Assembly: GCF_023078275.1 (NCBI RefSeq)
Contig: NC_062983.1
Coordinates: 179,001-243,000 of the forward strand
DNA length: 64,000 nucleotides
Source: Leguminivora glycinivorella
Taxonomy: Eukaryota; Arthropoda; Insecta; Lepidoptera; Tortricidae
Direction of reading: 5' to 3'
Notes under the pieces: model-generated
Told to the model about the DNA's origin: nothing
The model's input: the letters and a program-made list of their open reading frames with translations, nothing else
Database searches by the model: none
Position numbers and translations under genes: made by a program
Shown here: positions 45,201 through 55,935 of the stretch, one piece after another
How positions within the stretch are numbered: the first letter of the stretch is position 1
Layout of the letters: each line of letters begins with the position of its first letter

Positions 45201-48200
45201 AAAATAGAAAGATGCATTATTTGTGCAATATGTTTCGTTAGTGTTTTAGATACGAGTATGTATTTTTTTGTTATTGTAATTTTAATTAAAGACAACTAAG
45301 TGAATAATCTAACGACATAGAACCGTTTAATGACGAACTCGAGACCAATCTTTGCAATTTTTTTCTATCGACCCGATTTCGTTAAATCGTGTATCGAGTA
45401 CGGCTATGTTCTTTGAAATATAATGAATAATAACATATAATTTACATGCCTTACTAATAGTTTGTCTTGAAAATTTGCGTAAGTAACATCAATTTTGCGC
45501 AGTTGGGTGTTGTGAGCCCCTTAAGGTCCACTTGCACCAACCACTTAACCCTCCATTTACGGAATTTGACAGATGACAGCCCACTAACCCTGAGTTAAGT
45601 GATTGGTGCAAGTGAGCCTAAGAATGCTAACGTTGATAACATACGAAGTGCGAACTGCACCTAGTATTATTTTGATATTTCTTAATTCATTTCATAAAAA
45701 ATATTCTTTACGGAATTTGTTGTTTCCCAAAAAATATAACATATACAGACTTTTATATGTGTGCTCATCAACTTGTATTTTGTTTTGGACAAGTACATGT
45801 GTATTTACTTTTCTCGTATTCGAAAGGAAAAGAAGTAAATACCACATCAGTTTCGCTCATTAGAGCTCTCCCTACAATAGGGTGCCTTTCTACCAGAGAT
45901 TTTTCTTCTTGAACCAATTGATAGTACCTCGTAGGTAATTATATTATAAGCAACCGGCCCACATCGCATCAAGTACTAATGTTTCAAATGCATTGTTTCA
46001 GACGCACTGAATGGATAAAAGCAATAAAACCGGAGAACCCCAGAAAAGCCAATCTGATGGTCTGCCAACTACACTTCGCCGACGAAGACATCTGCACGAA
46101 CACGAGGAGGCGCCGAGTCCTCTACGGCGCCGTGCCCACGCGCAACCTGCCCGAGTCCGACGACGAACCGGACCAACCAGCTCCACCAGAACAACCTACC
46201 GGAGACGAAGTCCTAGAAGAAGTGAAGACTGAACCAGACGATGGGGCCATAGTCGACTTGTTTACTGAAGAAGAAACGGTTGTGCAGACTATACAGAAAC
46301 GGTCAATAGAATCAGATGACTTGAGTGAGATACCTGTGAAACGGGAGAGAGAGAATGAAGATGAAAACGAAATACGCCCGTCGTACAGATATGACGCGAG
46401 CTTCCCAAGACCAATAAACATTCAGGAACATACAGAGGTTTTAGATGAAAAGGTATTTGAATCCAATTCAAATGTCACCGAGATAGATTTGCTCGTCAAA
46501 TTAAGTAAAGCACACTTAAGCCCAGAACTCGCGAAGTTTGTAGAAGTGCAGGCGTTATTGAAAAGCGAATTAAAAGCTGCAACTAAGCTCAAGCGATACA
46601 GTAAAGACGTGCTGTTTCTTGCGTTAAAGCTGTACCATAAACACCCGCAAACTTATCAGTTAATGTGCGAGTCATTCTTTCTGCCGCCGTTGCTGAAGAT
46701 TAAACAGCTGTGTAGGAATTTGAATTGGGAGATGAATGATAGCTGGATGGAGGTTCTCCGAGCGAAATTTCAGTGTGCGTCGCTGAAGGAGCGAGAGTGC
46801 GTGGTGTGTGTAGCCAAAGTCAGGCTCTCGCTCGGCTTATCGTACGATCCGGTGCGCGACCGCATGGCCGGCCTGTACGAGATGAACGGTTCGCAACGAC
46901 CTCGCACCGCGCGCTACGCCACTGTCGTTTACGCAAGAGGAATCGTTTCCCGCTGGCGACAGCCTCTCTCCTACGTCCTCCTCCTCCGGATTTAACGAGG
47001 AAGACCTCTGGCTCTGGCTGGAAAACCTCCTTACCAATCTCTTTGATCTCGGACTGAATGTCCGCGCGGTCGTCTCCGATTTTGACGACAACTACAACAC
47101 GTTGATACGACCACTAGACTCACTGAAAACCTATTTCCAATTGAAAGACAAGCAGATCTACTGCTTTTACGACTGCACGCAGCTAATGGTGAAGTTATGT
47201 GAATGTTTTAAGACTTATAATGTGAACTTCAAGGGTATGGTAGCGGAGTGGGACGTGCTCGAAGAACTGTTCGAGTATGATAGCACGAAGAGATACAAGC
47301 TCGGCGCGGGGCTGACCGCTGAGCACATTAAACTGAGCGGGAGCGCAGCTCGCAAGACGAAGCTGGCAACAGAGACGCTGTCTCGGAAGGTCGCCGCAGC
47401 GCTGGCCGCCGCCATCGACACGCGGGTCCTCGACAACTCCGCCCACGGGACTGTTAAATTCGTCGAGACCTTCAGCACTTTCTACGAGATCCTACACAAT
47501 AAAGAACTTCCAGCGCTGGAGAAGGCGCTTCACCCAGACGTGAAGTTCTTGCACGATATGCTGTTGACGCTCGAGAAAATTACATTCATGGAGAAGCGTA
47601 ACATGATGAACGCACCGGACCCGGGGGTCATCAATGCATTTGGTAAAAACGTGCGTTCAATTTTGGCTCTGCAGGAGCGCATGCGACGCTCCGGGTACAA
47701 GTCGCTGCCTCTGCGCGCCGTCAACAACGACCCGCTGCATCTGTTTTTCCAGCGGTTGACGGGCGACAGCAAGAAGGACCCGACCGCGCGACAGGTGGTC
47801 GATGGCTTTAGGAGAAACTTCGTGTTCAACATCATGAAGTCTTTTAGTGAAATGGGCAAGCTGGATGACTTTCTGCAGACCGCGAGCAAGATTAAAAATG
47901 TTTCAATGGAAGTGGAGCCGCGGAAACCGTTCAAAGGCTTGGTGAAGCCGTCGCACGTGGCGCTGCTGACGCGCGTGACGATGAGCCCGGCCATCCTGCT
48001 GGCGCAGTGCCTGCGGCTGCGGCCGTGCTGCAAGCTCGGCCAGCAGTTCTGCAAGAAGCCGCCGGCGGTGTTCACGGAGTTCATGGGGTACATGGAGCGT
48101 TGCTTCAAGCTGTACTTCGCGCCGGCGCAGCTGGCAGAGGGCGTGATGGCGACTATACTGGCCTCGCTGGACCCGGACCAGTTCCCGGCGCCGTGCCACT

Positions 48201-48337
48201 GCTTCCCGGTGATGCTCGTCATGACCTTGTACTTGAGGTTCAGGATCGCCAACCTGATCGAGTATAACAATACTAAGTTCAGACGCGGCATCAGCCGTGA
48301 CTTTACGATGAACGTTAAGATTAACGCTTACGTATAA
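42233..48337 (+). CDS. THAP domain + P-element/THAP9-like transposase-derived protein
   Basis: The predicted exons are 42233-42345 and 46002-48337. The ATG opens MSLPIQRYRCAVPRCRC. The donor GAGAG|GTATAC and acceptor TTTCAG|ACG join in phase 2. The THAP finger has C-x4-C in exon 1, then Trp, VCQLHF (C-x2-H) and AVPT in exon 2. An acidic linker follows, then the P-type transposase body with RYSKDVLFLALKLYHKHPQT, an RNase H-like fold and an inserted domain. Reading across one frame break at 46977-46987, the length is about 815 aa (Drosophila P transposase is 751). At the three expected catalytic positions I see VAKV (A309/K310) in place of the usual FDEM, a retained Asp (VVSD, D397), and PLH (H617) in place of the usual DxLE. 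GC-rich codons dominate the second half. A catalytically dead, domesticated transposase is the best reading. The intron is full of repeats. Confidence 0.72.
43031..43591 (+). mobile_element. GGGTTCCGTAG-family repeat, plus copy
   Basis: Begins CCGGCCAAGAGCGTGTCGGG and ends CTACGGAACCCTAAAAA, with about eleven GGAC units at 43498-43537. Confidence 0.8.
43692..44299 (-). mobile_element. GGGTTCCGTAG-family repeat, minus copy
   Basis: Reverse orientation to its neighbour, about 100 bp away, with a (GTCC)n run at 43747-43830. Together with 43031-43591 it forms a large inverted repeat (about 560-bp arms) that could fold back in RNA. Confidence 0.8.
44394..44713 (+). mobile_element. GGGTTCCGTAG-family repeat, internally deleted
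   Basis: The start and end match the full copies, but the middle jumps from GTTAGAGGGG directly to TCTAGTGCTAACG, losing about 240 bp. Confidence 0.8.
45525..45617. mobile_element. short palindromic MITE
   Basis: The ends GGTCCACTTGCACCAACCAC and GTGATTGGTGCAAGTGAGCC are inverted, and the inner parts (TTAACCCT and CCTGAGTTAAG) also pair. About 93 bp, in intron 1 of the THAP-transposase gene. Confidence 0.75.
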
Positions 48338-48888
48338 TTTTATGCATTTACGGTGTACTTTAATTAAGACTGATTTTGGTAATTATTAATTATAAAGTAC
48401 AGATTAATATCAAAAAGAATTTTGTGACTTTGTACTACTAGGTACCTACTTACTAGATTTTGATTATTTCGAACAGTTTTGTGGAAGATTGTCTAATGTC
48501 TATTGAATTGACAAGTAAGGCCAACGTAAAAAGCGCAAAGCTAATAGATTAAACGGCTTAAAAATCTGTTTCTTTAAGATTAATTAAAAGCGAGTTTGTG
48601 TTTAGTTCCTATTTTGTTGATTAAAAAAAATTTTTTTTTCGTTCTGTCTAGATGAAAGCTGTGATCAAAATTTTGTTTATTTTGCTATTTAAGTTCCTAG
48701 TCTCTGTCGCATTCCCATGAATCTAATTTGATGTCGGTTTGACATTTGCCATATGAGTAGTTATTATTAGTATTTAGTTAAAGTGTGCACTGACTTTCAG
48801 TTTGTCGATGTCGGACGATGATGCACTGTTAGTTATTCGGCGCTGTCACTTTTTAGATCTGACAGACTGCCGATATAAAATGTATTTC

Positions 48889-49013
48889 AGCACGGGAAGC
48901 ATGGTCGCGCGATAGACGATAAAATATCAGGCCGTCCCTATCGCACTTACAAATAGTGCGATAGGGACGGCCTGCTATTTTATTGTCTATCGCGCGACCA
49001 TGCTACCCGCGCT
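48889..49013. mobile_element. palindromic MITE
   Basis: The arms of about 55 bp begin AGCACGGGAAGCATGGTCGC and contain CAGGCCGTCCCTATCGCAC, with a centre of only a few bases. About 125 bp. The arms are nearly perfect, so it would form a strong hairpin. Confidence 0.85.
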
Positions 49014-49324
49014 GATAGTCAGTGGGCTCTTTAATATAACTCATTGCCTACGTGAAATGTAGATGATAGTAGGTATAGCCGATAGTAAGACTTGTAAGAG
49101 CATGTCCTGAATGCTAGCTTTTTGTGCCATTAGTTGGTTAACGGACGAGTGAAACTCGTCGATATTCTTTTGATGACTATTTTTCATGTGATTTCTACGT
49201 TTTACACTTGTATCGCTTCATGCCATTAAAGATTTGGTAACATATTTGGCGAGTTAAGTTTTATTTTACCCACTATCCTCTTATAGCATTTAGTAACTAC
49301 CTGAATCATCGAATCTTCACTTAG

Positions 49325-49455
49325 TACGTTTTCACATTATCCGATCCGATATCGGATGTCGGACCGATATCCCATACATCACAGGCGCCATCTTGGATTT
49401 TTTCTATTGAAATCCTTCCGACATCCGATATCGGATCGGATAATGTGAAAACGTA
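49325..49455. mobile_element. palindromic MITE, CCGATCCGATATCGG family, copy 3
   Basis: 131 bp with ends TACGTTTTCACATTATCCGA and its inverse, flanked by an exact 5-bp duplication CTTAG (49320-49324 and 49456-49460). It is the clearest of the three copies for defining the ends. Confidence 0.88.
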
Positions 49456-49721
49456 CTTAGATACCACCCAAAGTTTTATTGATAAAAAAATAAGTACATA
49501 CATAATGTAAGTTCTTAAATACAGTAATTAACTAATTACCAATAGGTACTTACTATAAATGAAACAAAAGAAATACACATAGGTATGACTATTGTACTTA
49601 AAAATGTAGGCTCATTTCGATCTATTTTTTCTCGACATTTGGAAGTGTTCAGAATCACCCGAATGCATCTTGTTCTTTGTTATAATAATGTAGAGATATA
49701 CGTGTCATTGGCTAGGGTAGG

Positions 49722-50003
49722 TCAGCAATTCCCGTCAACTTTGTACAAAAATTAAGGGAAAAGTTAAATTTGTTTTTATTAATTCCTATTTTGTTACCAA
49801 GATTTTGTTGATGAATTGAGATTTTATTAAGTTTTATTTCGTCATTAAGGTTCTGTAGTATCTATATTTTCTTAATTATAACAATTATCCTGTATATATC
49901 TTACGAAAGTCGAATTATATTACTAAATGTTGGTAACAAAATAGGATCAATTAAAATTTGCTGACGTGGCATTGTACAAAGTTGACGGGAATTGCTGAGG
50001 TAG
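49722..50003. mobile_element. MITE with GTCAGCAATTCCCGTCAAC ends
   Basis: The ends GGTCAGCAATTCCCGTCAAC and GTTGACGGGAATTGCTGAGG frame about 280 bp. A second inner inverted pair (TCCTATTTTGTTACCAA and TTGGTAACAAAATAGGA) lies inside. Non-coding. Confidence 0.8.
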
Positions 50004-50334
50004 AAATTATACTTGACTACTTGTACAGGAGAAAATGTGTTTAACCTTGTCTGCGAAGATGAAATAACTTTGGCAAATAACTATACATAAGAAACATGAC
50101 AGCAAAGTTCTTATTAACGAGATTTACAAGAAAAACTTGTTGTTACTCGCCTAACATTCTCTTTTTGATTAAAACACCTCGAACAGAATAAGTTTAGGAT
50201 TTTAATTAAATTCGTCCACCGAGACGTCGGCACAAAAAATCTCATTAACACCGTGACAGCTGCGGTGGCTAGACATAATTAAATTGTAGCATTTTCATTG
50301 CAACTTGATAGTTGCAGTCGTACAGTGTACAAAT

Positions 50335-50655
50335 CCATACTTCCATACTAATATTATAAACGGGAAAGTGTGTGTGTCTGTTTGTTTGTCCGTCTTTCAC
50401 GGCAAAACGGAGAGACGTATTGACGTGATTTTTTAGGGGGAGATAGTTGAAGGGATGGAGAGTGACATAGGCTACTTTTTGTCTCTGTCTAACCCCCCAC
50501 TTCCCTAAAATGGCGGGTGGAAGTTTGTATGGAGCACTCAGCAATTTTCGAATTTAACGTATATTTAACTGAAATTCCCAAATTGAGAGGGGGACTCCTT
50601 TCCATTTTAGCATTTTCGCTCCCGTAGCGTCTTAAAGGGTTTAATAATAGTAAAG
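50335..50655 (-). repeat. dispersed moth repeat (ATTATAAACGGGAAAG type)
   Basis: From 'ccatactaatattataaac' through TTTGTTTGTCCGTC and GACATAGGCTACTTTTTGTC. The opposite orientation of the same family is at 54127-54300, which starts ACTAGCTTTTGCCCGC. Non-coding. Confidence 0.55.
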
Positions 50656-51411
50656 ATTTATGTATTTAGTGGATGTTTTCCCCAGTTCTCCCGGCTGGCA
50701 ACCCTGAGTAAACGTTAATTAAACATTCCCATTGTTTCGTCCCAGTCCGAGTAAACAACTAGGATTACAGTCCATAACCAAAGTCTAACTCTCCACAATT
50801 CCTAAACATCATAACTACAATAGCATTACTATTGCACTTACGACTACGAAAAGCAAGCGCGCTTTGACCAAACATCGCTACAGAACATCATATCTCTTAT
50901 AGAAATAAGTACAAAGGTACGACTTTCTTGAAGTTAGCTTACTCTCACCAGCCGCGGGTCTAAAACGTCCTAACTCACATATATTACTATGGAGTTACGA
51001 CTTTTTAGGCGTGAGCGGTGGATAGGAGGCGATTACGAAAACAATCGACAATCAGTGAGCAGCTAAGCAAACAGGCCGTAATTCGATTACTACTGCTTCC
51101 ATAATTCAATGGAGTATTTTAGAATCGATTGGCATGGTATTTTGTCTGCTATTCATTGCTTAGTGAGAGCGTGAGACGCACTGCTAGCAAATAGCGAAAG
51201 AAGTATTTTTTCTAACGTTCTAGCATGAGTCTGCCTTAATAGTACCTACCCTTTACCAAAACGGCAGGTCCCAATCTATAAGGTCTAAGTTGATTTACGG
51301 AGTTTTGATAAAAAAAGTATAATCAACCTTTTTTAGAAAGCCCTTTTTAAAGTGCCCCATAGATACTGGTACTGGTAGGTATAATATTATAATTTATAAC
51401 ACAATCCTTAC

Positions 51412-51413
51412 AT

Positions 51414-51452
<39 letters not shown>

Positions 51453-51453
51453 G
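51412..51453. repeat. (ATTT)n microsatellite
   Basis: About ten tandem copies of a TTTA tetramer, beginning CATTTATTTATTTATT. Confidence 0.9.
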
Positions 51454-51841
51454 CCACAGCTACGGCTTTTATCCTCCAGTATTATGCACGACCCCGTTCC
51501 AAATGTATTCATTCGATCCTGCATGTTTCTGTCATGAGACATTTTCCCTTCCATTTGAAAGTAAGATGGCCGCTCGAGGTAAACTGTGTATAATGTGGAA
51601 AATTGATTCGGATTTTAAATGAGTGGCCGAGGTCTTTGGCGTTGCATGTCTTTTACAATTTGTTTGGGCCTTGCTCAGAAACTTCACACAAACCTGCAAA
51701 ATACAATAGAGTACGAATGCCGGTGAGAAATCGTTCACGGCATACAATAAATATGGAGGTGTCGTGTTAGGGAAAAGTGGAAAATGTCTACCTAGCTATA
51801 TTAATATTTGAAGCAAACAATCTTTGGAACCAGTGTGCGTA

Positions 51842-51980
51842 GCCGAATGCACAAACTCACGAGATAGCACAAATGTTCACGATAATATCTCTTTCGTAGT
51901 ATCTCTATCGCTCTTGCATATTGGCGCGACAGAGCTAGACTATGTTTCTGCGGCGTTTTGAGTCGCCATTCGGACAGTTA
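51842..51980. mobile_element. MITE, GTAGCCGAATG family
   Basis: Starts GTAGCCGAATGCACAAACTC, has 'cgataatatctctttcgtag' and 'ggcgcgacagagctagac', and ends near GCCATTCGG. It is the reverse arrangement of 6749-6906. Confidence 0.65.
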
Positions 51981-52869
51981 TCTAAGTCGATACCATAGAT
52001 TTAGAATTATTTAACTAGATTGTGGAATCACATTTTTAGCCATACTAAATTGAACCTTATCACTGAAACAGAAAGGTGATCGTATCAGACTAGCGAAAAC
52101 GGTCCAAATGAGAGGGCATTGTTAATGAGGTTACCATAGTAGTAGTATTTTTATCTGTATATTACCAGACTTTATAACTTCTTATATTATTTTAGTGTTA
52201 TATTCAAACTAGGGTTCTGATATATTTCAAAGAATTGGAAAATAATTATAATGTAATTATTTTGATGCCAATAAATCAAAGATTTGTATAATTAAAAAAT
52301 ATGTTCAAATGGGTATTAGTAGATTTGGTAGTAACTTTGAAAATTGACTGGTATCCCCAATGTATGACAGTGATGACGTCAATGAATAACGTTGAAATTG
52401 TCAGTAAGTGCGAGAGGGACACCATCCCAAACAATGACCTCTCATGTGGACACTGGACACACTTTTTGACCTAACTACTCATTCTGGTTTAACTGTAATT
52501 CTGTGGTCGATACCGAATACACCCCCACTGTTTGTGTAGTTCACTAATTTACCAAATTTACAATAAATTGTATACCGTATGAAATCACTGTAGGTTTTTC
52601 TCTGCTCAATAAGAGGTGCTAGTTTCATTTATGGCTTTTTTAGGTTGTGCATAATAAGAGATAAAGTTGGTATTTCGGGTATTAGAGTTGTGAGGCGTAG
52701 CAGCATTATTCTGTACCTACACTACCTATCAGTTTTCTGTGGTAAGTCTATGAAGTAATTCAAGTGTAGTATGTAATCGGACGCGGTTTCCATCCCATCG
52801 CCCACCCACCACCCACGGAGCGTGGGATCAAACTTAGGGTTCGAACAATATTCATAGATTATCAACGAG

Positions 52870-53185
52870 TATGTTCTATGCCTTATTTCCGTATTTCATC
52901 TTTGCGAGAGCAAGATACAGACGTAGCTAACACTGCCCCCAAGCTCAAATGGGATTGGACAGGACACGTTTGCCGTATGCCGGATGACCTGTGGGCAAAA
53001 ACAGCCACCCGTTGGTTGCCACAAATTACAAGGCCAAGGGATATACCACGTCAGAGATGGCGGGACGAACTCGAGGCCTTTGAGACACACTGGTGGGAGA
53101 CTTCCGAGGATAGGGATACGTGGAAGAGTAAGAGGGAGGCCTTTGCCCAGCAGTGGGACAATGTGGGCTAATAATAATAATAAAT
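52870..53185 (+). pseudogene. RTE-type LINE, reverse-transcriptase C-terminus
   Basis: The open frame 52878-53171 reads KLKWDWTGHVCRMPDDLWAK, RPRDIPRQRWRDELEAF and KREAFAQQWDN, the C-terminal tail typical of lepidopteran RTE elements. After the stop comes a (TAA)n tail. Only the last 90 or so codons remain, so the copy is 5'-truncated as LINEs usually are. It is better preserved than the tails at 8800-9045 and 13312-13372. Confidence 0.8.
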
Positions 53186-53239
53186 AATGTTCTATGCCTA
53201 AAGCATCAATGGGGTTGGCTGCTCGAAGTGTTTTAGACT

Positions 53240-53361
53240 AAGGGCCGGTTGCACTGTGTTTGCATTTGTTATATTTTATTGTATAGGAAGTTTCATAGAC
53301 CTCTGCTGCTGTGTAACGATGATGTGTCTGTCAAATGTGGTTGATGGAACTGGCCCTTAAC
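53240..53361. mobile_element. MITE with AGGGCCGGTT ends
   Basis: Starts AAGGGCCGGTTGCACTG and ends GATGGAACTGGCCCTTA. The inner part holds TCAAATGTGGTTGATGG, a motif common in this lepidopteran MITE type. Confidence 0.65.
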
Positions 53362-53369
53362 CATACACG

Positions 53370-55060
53370 TTTTACCACAAATTCTAAAAGAAAAATGTCA
53401 AAATCTTGTTAATTTTTAGCCAAAAACATAAAAAACCTATATATTAAAATCTTTGACCATTGTCCACCTCATTTTAATTTATTTCTAGTTAGCTGTGAAT
53501 AACCGATTTTACTAGTTCATAGTCAGTATTTTATTTACTTGTTTAAAAAAATAACTTAATTCTTCATTCATAACTTGATTGATGTAGGTATAAGCAGGTA
53601 CATTTCTCGCATCCCAAATTTCAAAAATAAGTGCAACAATGTAGCCCTATCATTTGTTACATAGTAATGCGTGTACAACATAAATTTAAAATTATGTTAT
53701 TTTTAAACCTTTGGTTCTGAACCATATTTCCGGGGGTGGACATACATAACATAAGTTGTGCAACTGACGTCATCATATTACATCTGACACCAGTGCGAAC
53801 TGTTACCATAACCTTCACAAACTCTTATCTTCAACCCCGTCGTCACTACAAAGGAAACCTCTACGGCTTATCAATACGGTTGTAATTCTAATGACATATT
53901 TACTCCAGATTACATCGTGTGAAGGTTATGTGATAGAAGTAGATTTCAGGTTGGTGTCAAGCGATTTTGAGAGTTGGTTCAAGGGGGTTGGGTTGAGTTT
54001 TAAATGGAGGTGGCGACGGATGCTGTACAGATGGTTTACTTTGTGCGTTGAGAAAACATGAATTACTGGCGGAATAGAAGGGAAGGCAGCCTGTTCAATA
54101 AGAAAAAGGTGTATGATTATTGATTACTAGCTTTTGCCCGCAGCTTCGCTCGCGTTAGAAAGAGACAAAAAGTAGCCTATGTCACTCTCCATCCCTTTAA
54201 CTATCTCCACTTAAAAAATCACGACAATTCGTCGCTTCGTTTTGCCGTTAAGGACGGACAAACAAACAGACACTTTCCCATTTATAATATTAGTATGGAT
54301 TTAAATTGGATTATAAACATACAAAATTAGAATAAAATCAATAGCAGGGACATAGATCAAATAGAGTCAAACTAAGCAGCGATTTTTACAGCATCGGCGG
54401 TGCATTACGGTGCGAACTGTTTCTGTTTGTTTAATAACTCATCAAAGGTGGGCATCACCCATCAAAACCCTAGAGCAGCCTTAGCTTACCTAGGTTTGAA
54501 ATAAGATTTCGTGCCCCCCTGACTTCCATCTTATGTCTCTCTATCTTCTATAGAAAGCTTTAAAAATAATATTGATAATACCTATATCTCATCAAGTTTC
54601 CGCTTATTAATATTGTTATTGGAACACAATCGCGCCGCTCAAGTGCGTACGATAAGAGCGAACGCGCAATGTGTACACTGTTGAGCGATCACCCACCTCA
54701 CGGGCTATATATGTTGGGTTTCAATATGTTCATCTATAGAAATATTCTGGGGCAGTCTTTCAGAAGCAGCCACAGAGGGCCTCGCCCTGATATCGCTTCA
54801 TCACACCCCCTCAGGAAAGGATACGGCACAGCCCAGAACACAGGTATTTAAATAACGAGCAAATGTTTCTGAAGAAGAAGAAGTTTTCGAATCGCTGCAA
54901 TAAGTAATTCACTGGCAGGCAGGCTGCAATAAGTGATTACTTCTGACACGTTTACCTGTTCAATTGTTTTCCTTTGAATTCTCATCATAAATTAACTTTT
55001 CGCAGAATTCATCACATTCCTAATTCAAACAGGTTTTTCAAATATGCTAAACTATGGGAT
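53370..55060. other. intergenic DNA, no gene recognised
   Basis: Holds the repeat at 54127-54300 ('actagcttttgcccgcagct' to 'tataatattagtatggat'). The rest shows no recognisable gene or repeat. Confidence 0.5.
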
Positions 55061-55935
55061 ACCCCCATTTGCCAGAATTTCATTTGCCATAATTTTATTT
55101 GCCACCCTATTCAACAATCATAATATTGTTTCTCATAACATCTTATGCCATAATCATTGTTTACTATATATGTATTAATCAAGTGCCAGAAACTTTGTTT
55201 CCCATGAAGTCAGTTTCCATAATGTCATTTGTCAGAATCATCGAAATCAGTAATTACCACATTCCATACCATCATTTGTCATCCAAATTAGCGACCAGAA
55301 AACTCAATTTCCATAATGTGATTTGGCAGAATCATCGAAATGCGTAATTATCACAGAGACGACACTACTAGAAGTACTAGAGAATGAATCTGCTGTTAGG
55401 TTAGAACTGTGACCCCCTGGAAAATAAAACTGCTATCAGAAAGTAGGTTAGGTTAGGTTAGAACTGTGACCCCCTGGAAAATGAAACTGCTTGAAAAGTA
55501 GGTTAGGTTAGGTTAGAACTGTAACCCCCTGGAAAATGAAAATGCTATCAGAAAGTAGGTTAGGTTAGGTTAGATCTGTGACCCCCCTGGAAAATGAAAC
55601 TGCTTGAACAGTAGGTTAGGTTAGGTTAGAACTGTGACCCCCTGGAAAATGAAACTGCTATCAGAAAGTAGGTTAGGTAATAATATGGGCAACAATGAAT
55701 ATGGCAATAATTGCTTATGGCGTTTGAATATTATATTAAACCATATTATTGCACTTAATAATATGGCTAACAAATAGTATGGCATTATATGATTATGGAA
55801 GGTAATGTTCGGATAAACAACTAGTATGTCATACAATTTTTATGGTAAACAAATCATTCGGGCAAATGAAATTCAGGCAAGTTAGATTCGGGCATATGAA
55901 TATTATGTTAAATGACTGTCGGGCAAACAATAGAC
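55060..55935. repeat. repeat element with degenerate ATTTGCCATAAT motifs around a TTAGG-bearing tandem array
   Basis: The flanks (55065-55330 and 55680-55935) are built from diverged copies of CATTTGCCATAAT on one side and the inverted ATTATGGCAAATG type on the other. The centre (about 55390-55680) has five to six units of about 50-60 bp carrying 'gaactgtgaccccctggaaa'. Each is separated by two or three tandem TTAGG-type motifs (AGGTTAGGTTAGGTTAG). Confidence 0.7.

Larger units (their letters stand above)
48338..52870. other. intergenic DNA with MITEs
   Basis: Downstream of the THAP-transposase gene there is no canonical AATAAA within the first 100 bases. The interval holds the MITEs at 48889-49013, 49325-49455, 49722-50003 and 51842-51980, the repeat at 50335-50655 and an (ATTT)n run. 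No other gene is recognised. Confidence 0.55.

Noticed and set aside
46886..46934. A 49-nt intron to explain the frame change in the transposase-like gene
   Set aside because: It would remove residues aligning with the conserved 'RGI…W.QP' region and is below normal insect intron length. A slip in the CTC run is simpler.
47530..48291. Minus-strand 253-codon frame opposite the transposase-like gene
   Set aside because: It is antisense to a frame with clear family homology. GC-rich codons on one strand remove stops on the other.
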